Below, piece after piece: positions 1 through 11,377 of a DNA stretch of 64,000 nucleotides. The DNA is taken from assembly GCF_001540865.1 (NCBI RefSeq), contig NC_033635.1:7323260-7387259 (forward strand). Reading direction: 5' to 3'. The stretch is from Ananas comosus (lineage: Eukaryota; Streptophyta; Magnoliopsida; Poales; Bromeliaceae). Both the position numbers and the translations under genes were made by a program. Position 1 is the first letter of the stretch, and the number at the start of each line of letters is the position of its first letter. The notes beneath the pieces were generated by a model. It did not search any database, had not been told where the DNA came from, and saw nothing but the letters and a program-made list of their open reading frames with translations.

Positions 1-594
1 TTTTCTTCCTTTCTTCTTCTTCTCCTTTGTCTTCTAGAGAGAGAGAGGGAGAGAAGAGAGTGTGAGAGGGTGAGAAATGAGAGAAAAACCCCTCAGCCCC
101 CCTAACATAGCTCAATGGGTTGCCAAAATGCAAATAAACCCCTCAACTTTCACTTTAATACACTGCCCGAACTGGGCATTCCGCGCAGGCAGAGACCGGT
201 CTCCCCGAGCAGGGACCGGTTCCCGAACGTCCACCCTGCGCAGCCAGAGCTGCTGCGCGCAGTGCAACCGGTCTCTCCTTATGGGACCGGTCTCTGGGGG
301 ACCGGTCTCTCAGGCAGAGACCGGTTCCCGAGAGCTATCCTTCCAGGACTTAGCCGATTTTTCGGCTGTCTCATTTCATACGTGTTCGGGGACCGGTCTC
401 TCCCTTTAGGGACCGGTCCCCGAGAGCTGAAAATCTGCAGTTTTGCAGAATTGATTCTTTAGCTCTCGAAAACCTTCCACAACTCACTTTCGATCATTTT
501 AGCACCTTCGGACTTTCCGAAGTGTACCGTCCTCGCACTTTGGTCAATTTGACTAAAGTTCGATATTTATTTTCCGAATTTTCGGTATATTACA
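1..594 (-). mobile_element. Tekay-like LTR fragment, minus orientation (U3 end)
   Basis: This is closely similar to 21377-22012, the end of a complete solo LTR, and stops at the same terminus, TATTACA at 588-594. Read on the minus strand it starts TGTAATATACC, the start of the LTR family whose orientation is fixed by the primer site at 23922. The rest lies left of the window. It contains an array of ACCGGT motifs (about 193-411). The bases after it, CTTTC at 595-599, would be one target duplication; the partner is outside the window. Open frames across it are chance frames. Confidence 0.75.
190..415. repeat. ACCGGT-centred motif array
   Basis: At least six copies of a degenerate palindromic motif around ACCGGT, mostly of the form GGGACCGGTCTCTCC, are spaced 15-60 bp apart inside the LTR. 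Equivalent arrays occur at the same relative place in the other LTRs of this window. Confidence 0.7.
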
Positions 595-599
595 CTTTC

Positions 600-1770
600 G
601 GAGTAGGCACAAGGCTGGCAATGCGGCTTGTATTTAGATCACCATATCCTGCAAATATAGATGTAGAACACCCATATCCGGCAAATTGGAAGATGCCGAA
701 ATTTGACAAATTCTCCGGCGATGAGACCGAAAATACGGTCGAACACGTCGCTCGATTTACAGCCCAATGCCGCGAAGCAGTGGCAGATCCTTTTTTAAAA
801 TTAAGGTTATTCAATACCTCACTGACCAAGACTGCCTTCACTTGGTATACAAGTCTATCTGCTAATTTCGTCCGAGACTGGGACGAATTAGAGGGAAAAT
901 TTCATGAGCAATTTTATAGAACCGAGCCGGAGTTGTCGGTTGCAGACTTGGCTCAATTTAGACAAAAAACAGGAGAATCGGTTGATGAATATTTAAACCG
1001 ATTCAAGACGGCTCGAAGCCGATGTTTTGTAAGGATGCCGGAATCAGAATTTGCCAAAATGGCATTTAACGGCATGCATTTTAAGATTAAAGATCATTTT
1101 GATGATAAGTTTTTTCCAAATCTTTTTGATTTAGGAGTTCGAGTTGCTCAATACGAGCAATTTCGAAAAGGGAATAATGAAGATCGGCCTAGATGGAGCC
1201 GAAACAAGGATTGGAACAAACGCAAAGAGAAATATTTCTTTCTTTGAAGAGTCCTCGGCTCATGAAGAGCCGAATTCATCTGAAGAGGCAGAAGATTCGG
1301 CTGATGAGGCCGAAATCTGTGCTGCCGAGATGATAAGAAACAGTCAACCGTATAAATGTGCTTTGCTAAAACCTGCAAAGTCAAGAGAAGCAAAAGCACA
1401 AATATCAGCATTTAGTTATTCATTTGACATAGCAAAGACCGATCTTATTTTCGATCGGTTGTTAAAGGATGGACGAATTAAACTACAGGAAGGCCAAACC
1501 ATACCTCCTGTAGAATAATTAAAACGCAGAAGATATTGTAAGTGGCACCATTCATGGAGCCATAAGACTAGTGATTGCACTGCCTTCAAAAGGCAGATTC
1601 AAAAGGAAATAAATGAAGGTTGGCTTATCTTTGCCGACCAAGAAAATAAAGACATGGAAATTGATAAGAATCCTTTTCTATCACAGGTCAACGCCGTGAA
1701 CATGAAAGGGAAAGGAAAGGCGATTACGAAAAGGTAGATCCAAGAAGAAATAGAAGAGGGTCAGCTCATA
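600..1770 (+). pseudogene. Tat gag (capsid and zinc knuckle), broken
   Basis: Gag forms the particle that packages element RNA. From about 690 the frame matches the retrotransposon gag capsid domain (FDKFSGDE, then AFTWYTSL and FHEQFY motifs). This frame ends at a TGA at 1245-1247. The downstream gag sequence continues in the next frame from about 1229, so a frameshift lies near 1229-1247. A TAA at 1516-1518 (from CAA by a C-to-T change, inferred) precedes a CX3H-type zinc knuckle, CKWHHSWSHKTSDC, at 1540-1581. A TAG at 1735-1737 follows. No clean start codon can be chosen, because the upstream part of the open frame is LTR sequence. Confidence 0.8.
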
Positions 1771-1830
1771 TTGGCCGACCAGGAAAACGAAAATAAAATA
1801 ATTAACAAAAGTTCATTTCCATTTCAGGTC
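1597..1830 (+). repeat. Imperfect 141-bp duplication inside gag
   Basis: The stretch coding IQKEINEG...FADQEN at 1597-1647 recurs 141 bases later at 1738-1788 as IQEEIEEG...LADQEN, followed in both by a similar SFPFQVNMVN or PFLSQVNAVN segment. The 47-codon spacing keeps the frame. Confidence 0.6.
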
Positions 1831-3636
1831 AATATGGTGAATATTAAAGAAAAAGAAGTTTTGGACAAGGAGACCGCTGACAACGTGGCCCATGCCAAGA
1901 AACGCCTTCGGCTATGCATCAGGTGCAAGGTCGAAATGACGAAGAAAGACTGGGAAGCCATCGTGAATGCCAAGAAAAGGGGGAATGAATGGAATGAGCT
2001 GATGGCCTTCCTTGAGGATTGGGATGACATTCCTGATGGCGAAGACCAAGAAGAAGAAGGCTCGGATGCAGTCTCTAATGATACTGAACCGGAAGTAGAT
2101 TCGGTTCAACGCAAGAAAGATATGCTCATGCAGAAGATTCTGCATGATTACTACAACAACAGGTGTGGAGAACGTCATGGCCGATGGGACTACCAGGATA
2201 GACCATTCGGCTCCAAGCAAAGGTTTCCTAGATATCGGCCGCACTGGCAACAGCAAGCCAGGCCGAGACTAGAACCCGAATTTGAAGGAATGACCGAGGG
2301 AGACATAGAATTCCTCGGTCGGAGGTTAGTCAACGAATTCGGCATTCAGCCTTGGCCGAGACCATGGAAAAGAAGAGAAATTCTAAACAATCATTTAAGA
2401 ACAGTAAAAGTACCGGCAAACGTGCCAGTGGATGAATGGCACGAAGTCGAAGTTAAACCATCGGCCAGATGGCAGGGGCCGATGTTAACAAAAACCCAAA
2501 AGCGTCGGCAGCAGAGGATGCAGGCCGAGGCACGTCAACATTATGAAGAGGCGAAAGAGATGAGGCTCAATGTATGGAGACGCCAGGATGAGCAGCCACA
2601 CCCTTTTCGTCTGATGAGAAATGACCATGAGGCAGGCGGCTCATCGCCTGCCTTACAGTTGAAGTCAAGAATAAAATGGCCAACCGAGGCCGAGTTAGAA
2701 GAGAAAATGACCAGGAGGGAGTTGGAAGATAAAATAGCTTCCCTCGAGACGATGATCAAGAGAGAAAGATGGCCTCCTAAAGAGAGGGAGGTCCGTATGG
2801 AGAGCGACTCTTCAGCCGAAACGGCCAAGGAGTCAGAAGAGAAGAAACAGAGAGTCAAAGGAAAATCGGTTGACGAATCACCGGCCGAGGTGAATATGGT
2901 GTACGCTCTGCCTCAATCCTTCAAAGCAGAGTTTGTTGAGTCCGAGAAATTCAGAGAAGAGGAAGAAAATGGGCTTACAGTAGCCCAATTGCACCTAGAG
3001 GATGTTCGACAGGCCAATGCGGTGGTTTTTGGGAAACCATTGGCCATACAGAAGAGGTTCATCAGGCCTCTCTTTATAAAAGCTTTAATAGAAGGCCGGC
3101 CGGTAGGCCGAGTTATGGTAGACGGCGGCGCTATGGTCAATGTGATGCCTACTTCTTTTTTCAAGAAGTTGGGCAAAGATGAAGACGAATTGAAGCCCAC
3201 CGATTCAATCATGACCGATTTTACAGGAAACGGTCAACAAGCTCGAGGAGTGCTCACCACCGAACTCACGGTAGGTTCAAAAACTCTAAAAACTGCGTTT
3301 TTCGTAGTGGATGTAGATAGCCACTACAATTTGCTATTGGGAAGAGATTGGATACACTCAAATGAGTGTGTACCCTCTACACTCCACGAAAAATTGTTCC
3401 AGTGGAGAGGAGACAACGTAGAAGAAGTCAGGGCCGAAGGACGGCCTCAAATGATAGATGTCAACATGGAGGACATCGGTCACACCAATTGGGCCGATGC
3501 TGATCCAGATCAGATTTCGTTTGTGAGAGTGACGGAGGAGGGGATTCAATTAATTCTCTCCAAAGATATCAATGCTATCGTGGCTGATGAAGAGCCACCT
3601 AAATGGTTAAAGTGGAGTCCCAAAAGTCGAGAATAG
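1771..3636 (+). pseudogene. Tat gag C-terminal region and aspartic protease
   Basis: An open frame of 621 residues continues gag after the 1735 stop and ends with the retroviral-type aspartic protease. The protease core is at about residues 445-530: MVDGGAMVNVMP, with the catalytic Asp codon at 3121-3123, then LLLGRDWIH near the end. DGGA replaces the usual DTG or DSG; this variant is normal for Tat elements. The first 400 residues are charged and low in complexity, with many Glu, Lys and Arg. The frame ends at 3634-3636 while the pol frame starts at about 3603 in the -1 frame. This could be a mutation or a programmed shift; most Tat copies have gag-pol in one frame, so mutation is more likely. 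Confidence 0.8.
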
Positions 3637-6600
3637 AGGCTGGGCATAAGCCTCTACAGAACGAGCCGATCAACAAGATCGGCTATGGAGATGATTCGGC
3701 TGCTATAGCCGATGTGTTACCACCTGACAATTCGGCTAATAAGGCCGAGAAAACCATAAAGGATTTGGCTTATAAAGCCGAAGAAGAAGGCCAAATGAAA
3801 TCGGTCATGGAGACTGATGAATCATATGAGATGAATAGGCAAACAGCGAAAATGAAGCTAGAAGAATCGCCTATTAAAGTCGACGAGAAAAAGCTGGAGA
3901 TCCAGGATTTGTTGATAGAGGTAAATCTGGGGTCCCATGAAGACAACAAGCCGACGTTTATAAGTTTCAAGTTGTCGGCTCAGCAACAGGAAGAATTGAA
4001 GAAGCTGTTGAAGGAGTACAAGTATTTCTTCGCCTGGAGCTATGAAGAAATGTCAGGCCTAAGCTGAGAGATCGTAGAACATCGGCTGCCCATCAAAAAA
4101 GGGTTCAAGCCTTTTAGACAACCAGTTCGTAGGTTTGAGCTGAGTATTGTACTTCAAATTAAAAATGAAATTGAAAATCTTTTAAAGGCCGGATTTATTA
4201 GAGCGGCCCGTTATGTTGATTGGGTATCTAATATAGTTCCAGTGCGTAAAAAGAATGGCAAACTTAGAGTTTGTATTGATTTTAGGAACTTGAATTTAGC
4301 TACACCTAAAGATGAATATCCAATGCCAATAGCCGATATGTTAGTAGATTCGGCTGCAGGTAATGAAATCCTGTCCTTTATGGATGGACATGTTGGTTAT
4401 AACCAAATTTACATTGCTGAGGGAGACGTGGCTAAAACGGCTTTTAGATGCCCCGGTTCAATTGGAACCTTTGAATGGGTTGTTATGCCGTTCGGCTTAA
4501 AAAATGCCGGAGCTACTTACCAGAGAGCAATGAATTTTATTTTCCATGATTTAATCGGCAAAAAGTTGGAAGTATATATCGATGATATAGTTGTAAAATC
4601 CCAATCACAAGCCGAACATTGGAGTGATTTGAAATTCGCCTTTGAGAGAATGAGAAAATATAAGTTAAAAATGAACCCTTTGAAATGCGCTTTTGGAGTT
4701 TCTGTAGGAAACTTTTTGGGATTTTTAGTGCATAAGAAAAGGATCGAAATTGATAAAAATAAGGCGAGAGCAATACTAGAACTATCGCCACCCAAGTGCA
4801 AAAAGAAGCTACAAAGTTTGCTGGGAAAGATTAATTATCTTCGGCGGTTTATATCTAATTTAGCCGGAAGGATCGGGGTTTTTACTCCATTACTTCAGCT
4901 GAAGGATAAAGAAGAATTCGTTTGGACAAAGGAACAGCAGGAGGCATTTGAAAAAATAAAAAGGTACTTATCGAATCCTCCAGTACTAGTACCTCCGAAG
5001 ATAAATCAGCCGATGAAATTATATATATCGGCTGCAGAAGAAAATTTGGGATGCTTGTTAGCTCAAGAAAATGAAGAAAAGGAAGAACAAGCCATTTATT
5101 ATCTAAGCCGACGTCTTTTAGATACTGAAAAAAGGTATTCGGCTATTGAAAAGCTATGTTTGGCTTTATATTATTCATGTACAAAATTAATATATTATAT
5201 TTTACCAACTGAAGTATCGGTAATATGTAAAACCGACTTGGTAAAATATATGTTATCTAAACCAGTATTGAGGGGGCGGATCGGAAAGTGGATATTAGTT
5301 TTATCCGAATTTTCTCTTAATTATGTTCCCGCCAAAGCTGTTAAAGGTCAAGCTATAGCCGACTTTCTGGCTGATCACCTATGTGTAGAGATTGAGGAGC
5401 CGAAACAAAGTTTAATCGGCTGTCAGCCTTGGGTGTTGTATTTTGATGGTTCAAAAACAACCGAGTCTGCAGGAGCAGGGATAGTGATACAATCTCCTGA
5501 AGGCCATGTTTGTCAATTCGCGTTTGAATTAGATTTCGGCTGTTCTAACAACCAAGCCGAATATGAGGCCTTGATAATCGGCCTTGAAATATTGTAAGAA
5601 TTGAAAGCAAAGTCAATCAAAGTCATCGGTGATTCACAGTTAGTAATCAAGCAGGTTAACGGGGAATACCGATGTGAGAATCCGAATTTGCAAAATTATT
5701 TGAGGAAGACAATAGAATTGTTATGCAATTTCGGAGAAGCCGAATTTGAACATTTGAACAGACATGAAAATGAGAAGGCAAATGAATTGGCCCAATCGGC
5801 TTCAGGATATAGAGAGCCGAGGTCAGAGTTAATAGTAATACAAAGGAGATTACTACCTTCGGTTCATATACGAGAACCGATTATAGCTCCTATAGAAGTG
5901 AAAGAAGATTGGAGAAAGTCATTGATCAAATATTTGGAGGATCCTAATATAAGGGTCGATTATAATATTCGAAGAAGAGCTCTCGGCTATTGTTTGTTGG
6001 ATGGTCAACTTTACAAAAGAACAGCCGAAGAAGTTCTATTAAAATGCTTAGGGCCTGAAGAAGCTCTATTAGTAATGGGAGAAACACATGAAGGAATATG
6101 TGGAACCCATCTAGCAGGAAAAAAGTTAAGATGGACAATTCGGCATCTAGGATATTATTGGCCGACTATGCATCAAGATTGCATAGAGTATGCTAAGGGT
6201 TGCCAAGAATGTCAATTTCATGGCTCGATACAGAGGGTTCCTGCCTCTGAGATGTACGCCATAATTAAACCATGGCCTTTTCGGGGTTGGGCCATAGATT
6301 TAATTGGAGAAATTCAGCCGAATTCTTCGGTTGGTCACAAATTTCTAATAGTAGCCATCGATTATTTTACTAAGTGGGTGGAAGCCAAACCTACTCGGTT
6401 GGTTACTCAAAAAGAAATTGTCGATTTTGTAGAAGATCATATAATTCATCGCTTTGGAATTCCCGAGACAGTCACAACCGATCAAGGGACAATGTTCACA
6501 GGAGGACAGTTCGTTCGGTTCATCGAGTCTCGAAAGATAAAGTTGCTTCATTCTTCGCCTTATTATGCCCAGGCAAATGGACAAGTAGAAGCAGCAAATA

Positions 6601-7166
6601 AAATAATTATCAACCTTATGAAGCGACATATCGGAAAACACCCGAGAAAGTGGAATGAAAAACTTTCCGAAGTATTATGGGCATGCCGAACTTCAGTGAA
6701 AACGGCAACAGGGATGACACCGTTTCAGTTAGTTTACGGTCATGAGGCCGTAATTCCAGCCGAAATAACAGTTCCTTCTTTGAGGATAGAAAAACAAAAA
6801 GATTTGTCGGCTGATGAATATAGTAGTTTAATGATGGACAAAGCAGAAGAAGTATGTGATACTCGGCTGATAGCTTTAGACAATATACAAGCATACCAAA
6901 GCCGAGTGCGTAGCGCATACAATAAGAAAGTTCGATCAAAGATATTTGTCGTCGGTGATCTAGTACTTCGGCTGATTTTTTCAATCGGTCAAAAAGATCG
7001 AATGTATGGAAAATGGTCCCCAAATTGGGACGGGCCATTTCAGATTAGCCGAATCACAAGAGGAAATGCATATTATTTACAAAGCAGAGATGGGTCAGAA
7101 AATGAAAAACCAATCAACGAAAAATATTTAAAGAGATATTACCCATCCATGTGGGAGAATAATTAA
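3603..7166 (+). pseudogene. Tat pol: RT, RNase H, archaeal RNase H, integrase
   Basis: Pol copies element RNA to DNA and integrates it. The frame runs to 7166 broken by TGA at 4065-4067 and TAA at 5595-5597, both in the same frame. RT spans about 4150-4850 with the catalytic YIDD at 4575-4586. The first RNase H follows (about 4990-5380). A second, archaeal-type RNase H starts at LYFDGSK (about 5436) and continues past the 5595 stop with GDSQLVI; this dual arrangement marks the Tat lineage. Integrase has the HHCC zinc site (His 6087 and 6108, Cys 6201 and 6210) and catalytic Asp 6297, Asp 6480, Glu 6588, giving D-D(35)-E. The C-terminal part ends with KRYYPSMWENN. All catalytic residues are kept; only the stops disable it. 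Confidence 0.88.
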
Positions 7167-7194
7167 AATCAGAGTTAGAATATTACAAGCCGAA

Positions 7195-10147
7195 TCAGGA
7201 TAGTAAGTCTTTGAGTTGATTCCATTCGGCTATGAGATTGACTTGGGCGGTTTCAGCAGTTTTCCTTCGGCGCTTCATCAGAGGATGAACTTTGTAAAGT
7301 TGAGAAAGCTCCTCTTTAAGCCTTATCCCTTCTTCCTTTTTGGACTTCAATAGATCTTTTAGTTGAAGTCGGCGCTCAGAGGTTTGTGCGAGAGTAGATT
7401 CGGCTGCGGCTAACTCTTCTTTAAGAGTAGAAATCCGTTGTTGTAGAGCCGATTCTTGATCAGCCAATTTCTTATCCTCTTGATGCACTTCAGTAGGCGG
7501 GGCTGCTATATCAGGGATATTCTTCTTAAAATGATCAACACGATGAAAATGTTGATCTAAAACTACAAGTTCGGCGCCCAAAGATCGCTGCCGAGCCAAA
7601 AAAGATGAAAGTTGAAGTGATAAGGTTGCTACAAAACATTTTATGCCGGGAGTAATATCTGAGCTAGACCAAAAATACCAATGCTATACATTTTAAGGCA
7701 TTCATCGAACTTATTTTGGATGTCTGATGAAATGGTAATGGTCGAAGAATCATCCCCTTCATTGGAGCTGGGGCTTGAAATCAAAAAAGAATGAAGAATC
7801 ACAGATAAAGGATCATCAGCAATAGGGAAAGAAGCTCCCTGGGGCGAGCAGGGAGGAATAGTGCTTGTGTCTTCGGAAGTTCGCCCGAGAGGTATGTTTA
7901 TCTGTTCATCCCTTGTAGTTGATGTCGGGGCAGGAGCAGAAAGAGGTCATGCAACCTCACTGGGTAACGGCGTCGTGCTCGCTGTTTCAACAAATTTCTT
8001 CTTCTTTTCCATCCCTCTCTTTTTCTCGAGACGGGCTTCCCTGTGAAACTGCCGTTCCATCTGCATCATCGAATAATGAGCAAAAGGGGCTCGTTCAGGA
8101 GAAGACTGTAGTTTAAAAGAGAGTAATAAATAATTAAGAAATGTTCTTTTCGTACAACTAATTAATTTGGCTTACCCCAACATCAATCGTTTCGGTTGGA
8201 ACAGAGGTAGCCAAAGAGGGTGTAGTAGCTTCTTTGGATGGAATGTCAGCCGAGGGAATATCCTCGGCTCTGTCTTTAGTGGTATCAGCCGAAGGGGTAC
8301 TTTCGGCTTGTTGAAATTTTCTTTTAACAACTGACTTACGCCGTTTAGAAGACGGCGGGGGAGTGACTTGAACAACTTCGATCGGTCTTTTGTCTGAAGT
8401 TGAGACCGATGGAGAAGCAGGAATCGACTGAAAATAGATATAAACAAAAATGATGAGCAAAGAAAAAATTATGATTAAGATGAGTAGAGAAATGATATTT
8501 TACCGAGGAAGAAGGCGGGGCATCAGAAATAGTGTCTGGTGGAGACTCAATCTCGGTTGGAGAATCTCTGCTCGGAGTCGTGGCTGTGTATAAAATAAAA
8601 GATAAGTTACAGCCATATTAGAAGAAAATTATAAACAAATATTATATGACTAACCAAGTGGATGGATGGTTTTGGGGAATGCCCGAGGCAGAGAAAGATC
8701 GAAGGAGCGGTCGGTAAACTGATCCCACGTGGTAGCATAGCCGGCAAGGGCTATCCCTGTATAGTGCTAACTGAAAGAAGCGTCTGAGACGATTCCCTAT
8801 AGCCGAAAGCTTATCAGCTTCAAATATGCTCTTAGTGGGAGGACGATGATCGGCTGTGTTGGCCGTAAAAAATTTAGAAGAAGCCGGGATCGGCTGAACG
8901 AACCTAAATTGCCGCGCCACATACTGAGGGGAATAAACCTTAGTACTCGGCAGTAGTTTCGAACGTGATTTAAGCCCCACATGAAGGTCCCGGGGGGCTA
9001 GATACGAATACCATACATCCGAATGTTCACCGGCGCGAGAAGAAGAAAGCTCGCCCTGAATGGCTTCAAACGGAGCCAGGAACCAAGAGGGGCCGGTGAG
9101 ACAATCAACAAATGGAGCCCAAGAAATAGCTGAATCAGAGGCTGGCTCATAAAACGTCTTGAAATAAGTAAGAAAATCAGAGGGCTGACAAGAGGTCATC
9201 GGCTGTGGACAACCGAGAGCTAGCCCATAAGAATCAAATTGGGCAGCTGAAATCGGATTGAAAGGGGATTGGCATAAAGCAGGAATATAGAATTGAAGAA
9301 ACATTTGCAGAAACCAAAAAACGCCACACCCAGAGCTGATGGCAATGCCATCACCAGAAGGTAGTGGCTTAATAGAATCAAAAACTTCCCTGTAAACGAA
9401 AGCAAGGAAATATGGCCCCAAGGCCAATTTATCGCCGTTAGATAAACCAACGACGATCGGAACAAAATCTCGGTTAATTTTCTACCAACGAGTGCATAAA
9501 AGATTGTGGCATAACCAGTATAGAAGGAACGCCGTGTGTTCCTTCCTGGTGACTGGGGCAGGGGATTCACCTGCAAATTTTCGAAGAAATTTGGAATAAG
9601 CCAAATCATTTAGATCAAGGTGTGCCTCAAAATCAGACACACCGTCAGGATTGTAGGCTATAGAGAGAGTAATGCCATGAGGGCGTAAGCCAACAATGGC
9701 GGCCACATAAAAAAGAGTGGGGGTAAGAGGCCCCCTTTTGAAAAGAAAAATATTAGAAACAGGGGACCAGAAACAAAGAGCAGCGGCTAGAAGAAGATTA
9801 TTGGCTATAGGAGGGTGCCGAGATAATTGAATTGCTTCATAAATGCCGATTTCCCGCCAGAAGGCGCCAAAAACGGATTCTACTCTATCTAACCAGGCCA
9901 AATATGCTTCGGAAACACTAGGCCAGGTTCTGAGACTCTTTTCTGTTGAAGCTGATGAGTACCAAGAATGGGGATGAATAATCCTTTTCAAAGGAAGTCC
10001 CTCATCAGAGAAAGGGGAGTCAGTAGGAGATGGTGCATCTACAAGAGAAGGACCTAATATGAATCTAGATGGATCTAAGTCAACGAAAGGTTTGAGTATA
10101 GTATAGTCAAGAGATGGATGAGAAGGAAGAGGAGGAACCAAAGACAT
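7195..10147 (-). pseudogene. Antisense spliced plant-mobile-domain (PMD) protein gene carried by the Tat element
   Basis: Behind pol and opposite to it lies a multi-exon gene. Exon 1 (10147 to about 8655) starts with ATG and encodes a PMD (aminotransferase-like) protein, with the FWSPxxNxFxF...GPLTPTL block and ...VGLRPHG near residues 125-155. A TAG at 9484-9482 interrupts the same frame, which then continues to 8655. Exons follow at about 8583-8504, 8427-8176 and 8105-7197. Introns 2 and 3 have GT-AG ends and are both phase 0, so the frame carries over. A TGA near 7950 and a one-base shift near 7665 precede a coiled-coil tail (about 7599-7195). The middle exons encode Ser/Pro/Thr-rich sequence with a KRRK patch. 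Antisense genes of this type are known in Tat elements such as Grande. Function in the element is unknown. The exon 1/2 join does not fit cleanly. Confidence 0.75.
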
Positions 10148-10619
10148 TGTTCAAAAGAAGAGAAGAGCCGAGAGAATCGGTTACGAAAAGCGAAGAAGGA
10201 TGAAAGAGACAAATAAGGGGTTTTAGTGAAGGATATGAGGAAAAGAAATAAGAATTGGAAGAGACAAAAAGAATGGGAAGCTTGAGGAAGAAGAAAAGGC
10301 CGTCGTATCGAACTGTCGCATCGATTACGAGTCCCAAGGTCGGCTATAATGATGAATAGACAGCGACAATTAAGATGATTTAATGCCGCACATGAGACAA
10401 AAGTAGAGTATGCGATCAGAGCCGTAAAGAAGAGAATAAACGGCTTAGATTAAACCGTACAGAAGATCGTAGTGTAGAATACGTCAGAGAATTTGAATTT
10501 GATTGGACCGAGAAATACGCCTCGGATCAAGCTCGCTTTCGGCAACAGAAAATTGTTTGAGATGAAAAAGGTAACGCCAGCTACTGAAGCATCGCTTCGA
10601 AAACTGGCGAGGGGGCAAT
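10148..10619. other. Tat 3' untranslated region and polypurine tract
   Basis: This lies between the start of the antisense gene and the 3' LTR. No open frame or repeat was seen. It must hold the antisense gene's promoter. The bases GGCGAGGGGG at 10607-10615, just before the LTR start, are the likely polypurine primer for plus-strand DNA. Confidence 0.55.
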
Positions 10620-10843
10620 TGTTGAGCTAGTTAGGCGCGAACAGCTGGCATGCCTGGTCCATATCCATAAGACGGCTAAAACGGTAGACCTAGAGTACAC
10701 CGGACGCATGCGAGTCGCACTGGACCGAGGAGTTATAACAACCGCAAGCAGTTACGAGCGGTTCCGATCGGCCGAAGGTGGTCCTACGAATCAGGAGATA
10801 GTGGCTGATCGTGCAAGAGCAATAACTGACGCAAAGGCGGTTC

Positions 10844-10850
10844 TATAAAT
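10844..10850 (+). promoter_or_regulatory. TATA box of the Tat LTR
   Basis: TATAAAT sits about 225 bp into the LTR, so U3 would be about 255 bp and transcription would start near 10875-10880. Confidence 0.6.
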
Positions 10851-10970
10851 AGGCATACGATACCCTGAAAAAGGGTCTTCGCTCCTGCGCACAAAAGACC
10901 ACCTTTATTTTCCTGCATCTTTCTATTCTCGCATTTACCGCTTTTCTTAGGAGTAGTTCCGGTAATTTAG

Positions 10971-11058
10971 CATACTCGGAGTCTGTCTGCCCTACGGGCA
11001 TCACTCCCCTGTTCCCATACTCGGAGTCTGTCTGCCTACGGGCATCACTCCCCTGCTG
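10971..11058 (+). repeat. 45-bp tandem duplication in the Tat LTR
   Basis: Two copies starting CATACTCGGAGTCTGTCTGC at 10971 and 11016 differ by one missing base and a few end changes. The duplication lies downstream of the TATA box, so in R or U5. Confidence 0.75.
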
Positions 11059-11377
11059 GTGTACTTTTTCCCATTTGCTATTCAATAGAAAGTCATCTTC
11101 GGCTTTTCCTGCCGATCAGATCACAAGTTGTTTAGCCATTCGGTTCATTTCTTAGTCGAATTCTGGGATTCCCCTCTCCATTCGGCTCATCCTGCCGAAG
11201 TGAATTTACTGTGGAGGTTTTTGAACCTGGCTGATTCGATCCCTCATCGGCCTAATCGCTTGATCCTTTGTGGGCGCATACTTCGAGGGTCATAATCCGC
11301 AGCCGTCTCGCACCCCGACGTTCTTCCCGAGGAGAATTCTTGACCAGGTCAAGGGTTCGGACATTCGGCGCGCAACA

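Larger units (their letters stand above)
595..11377 (+). mobile_element. Ty3/gypsy Tat-lineage retrotransposon, 5' LTR not in window
   Basis: The order gag, protease, reverse transcriptase, RNase H, second (archaeal-type) RNase H, integrase, then an antisense gene and a 3' LTR is that of the plant Tat lineage. The RT carries the YIDD motif and the MPFGLKNAGATYQRAM block typical of Tat. The sequence joins a minus-strand LTR of another family at 594/595, so that LTR appears to have inserted into the 5' leader, leaving the 5' LTR of this element off the left edge. The 3' LTR starts TGTTG and ends CAACA. Several stops and two frameshifts make it non-autonomous now. Confidence 0.88.
10620..11377 (+). 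mobile_element. 3' LTR of the Tat element (758 bp)
   Basis: It begins TGTTGAGC right after the purine tract and ends CGCAACA, with short inverted ends TGTTG/CAACA. A TATA box lies at 10844-10850. The following bases ATACC (11378-11382) are the expected one side of the target duplication; the other is off the window. Confidence 0.75.

Noticed and set aside
77..462. Overlapping plus-strand frames of 110 and 115 residues
   Set aside because: They translate the ACCGGT array of an LTR in two frames; similar frames appear at 21377-21880, 44000 and 46619-47027 in other orientations. No protein domain.
6345..7038. Minus frames of 98 and 140 residues under the integrase
   Set aside because: Shadows of the integrase reading frame, without domains; unlike the antisense PMD gene they have no splice signals or family match.
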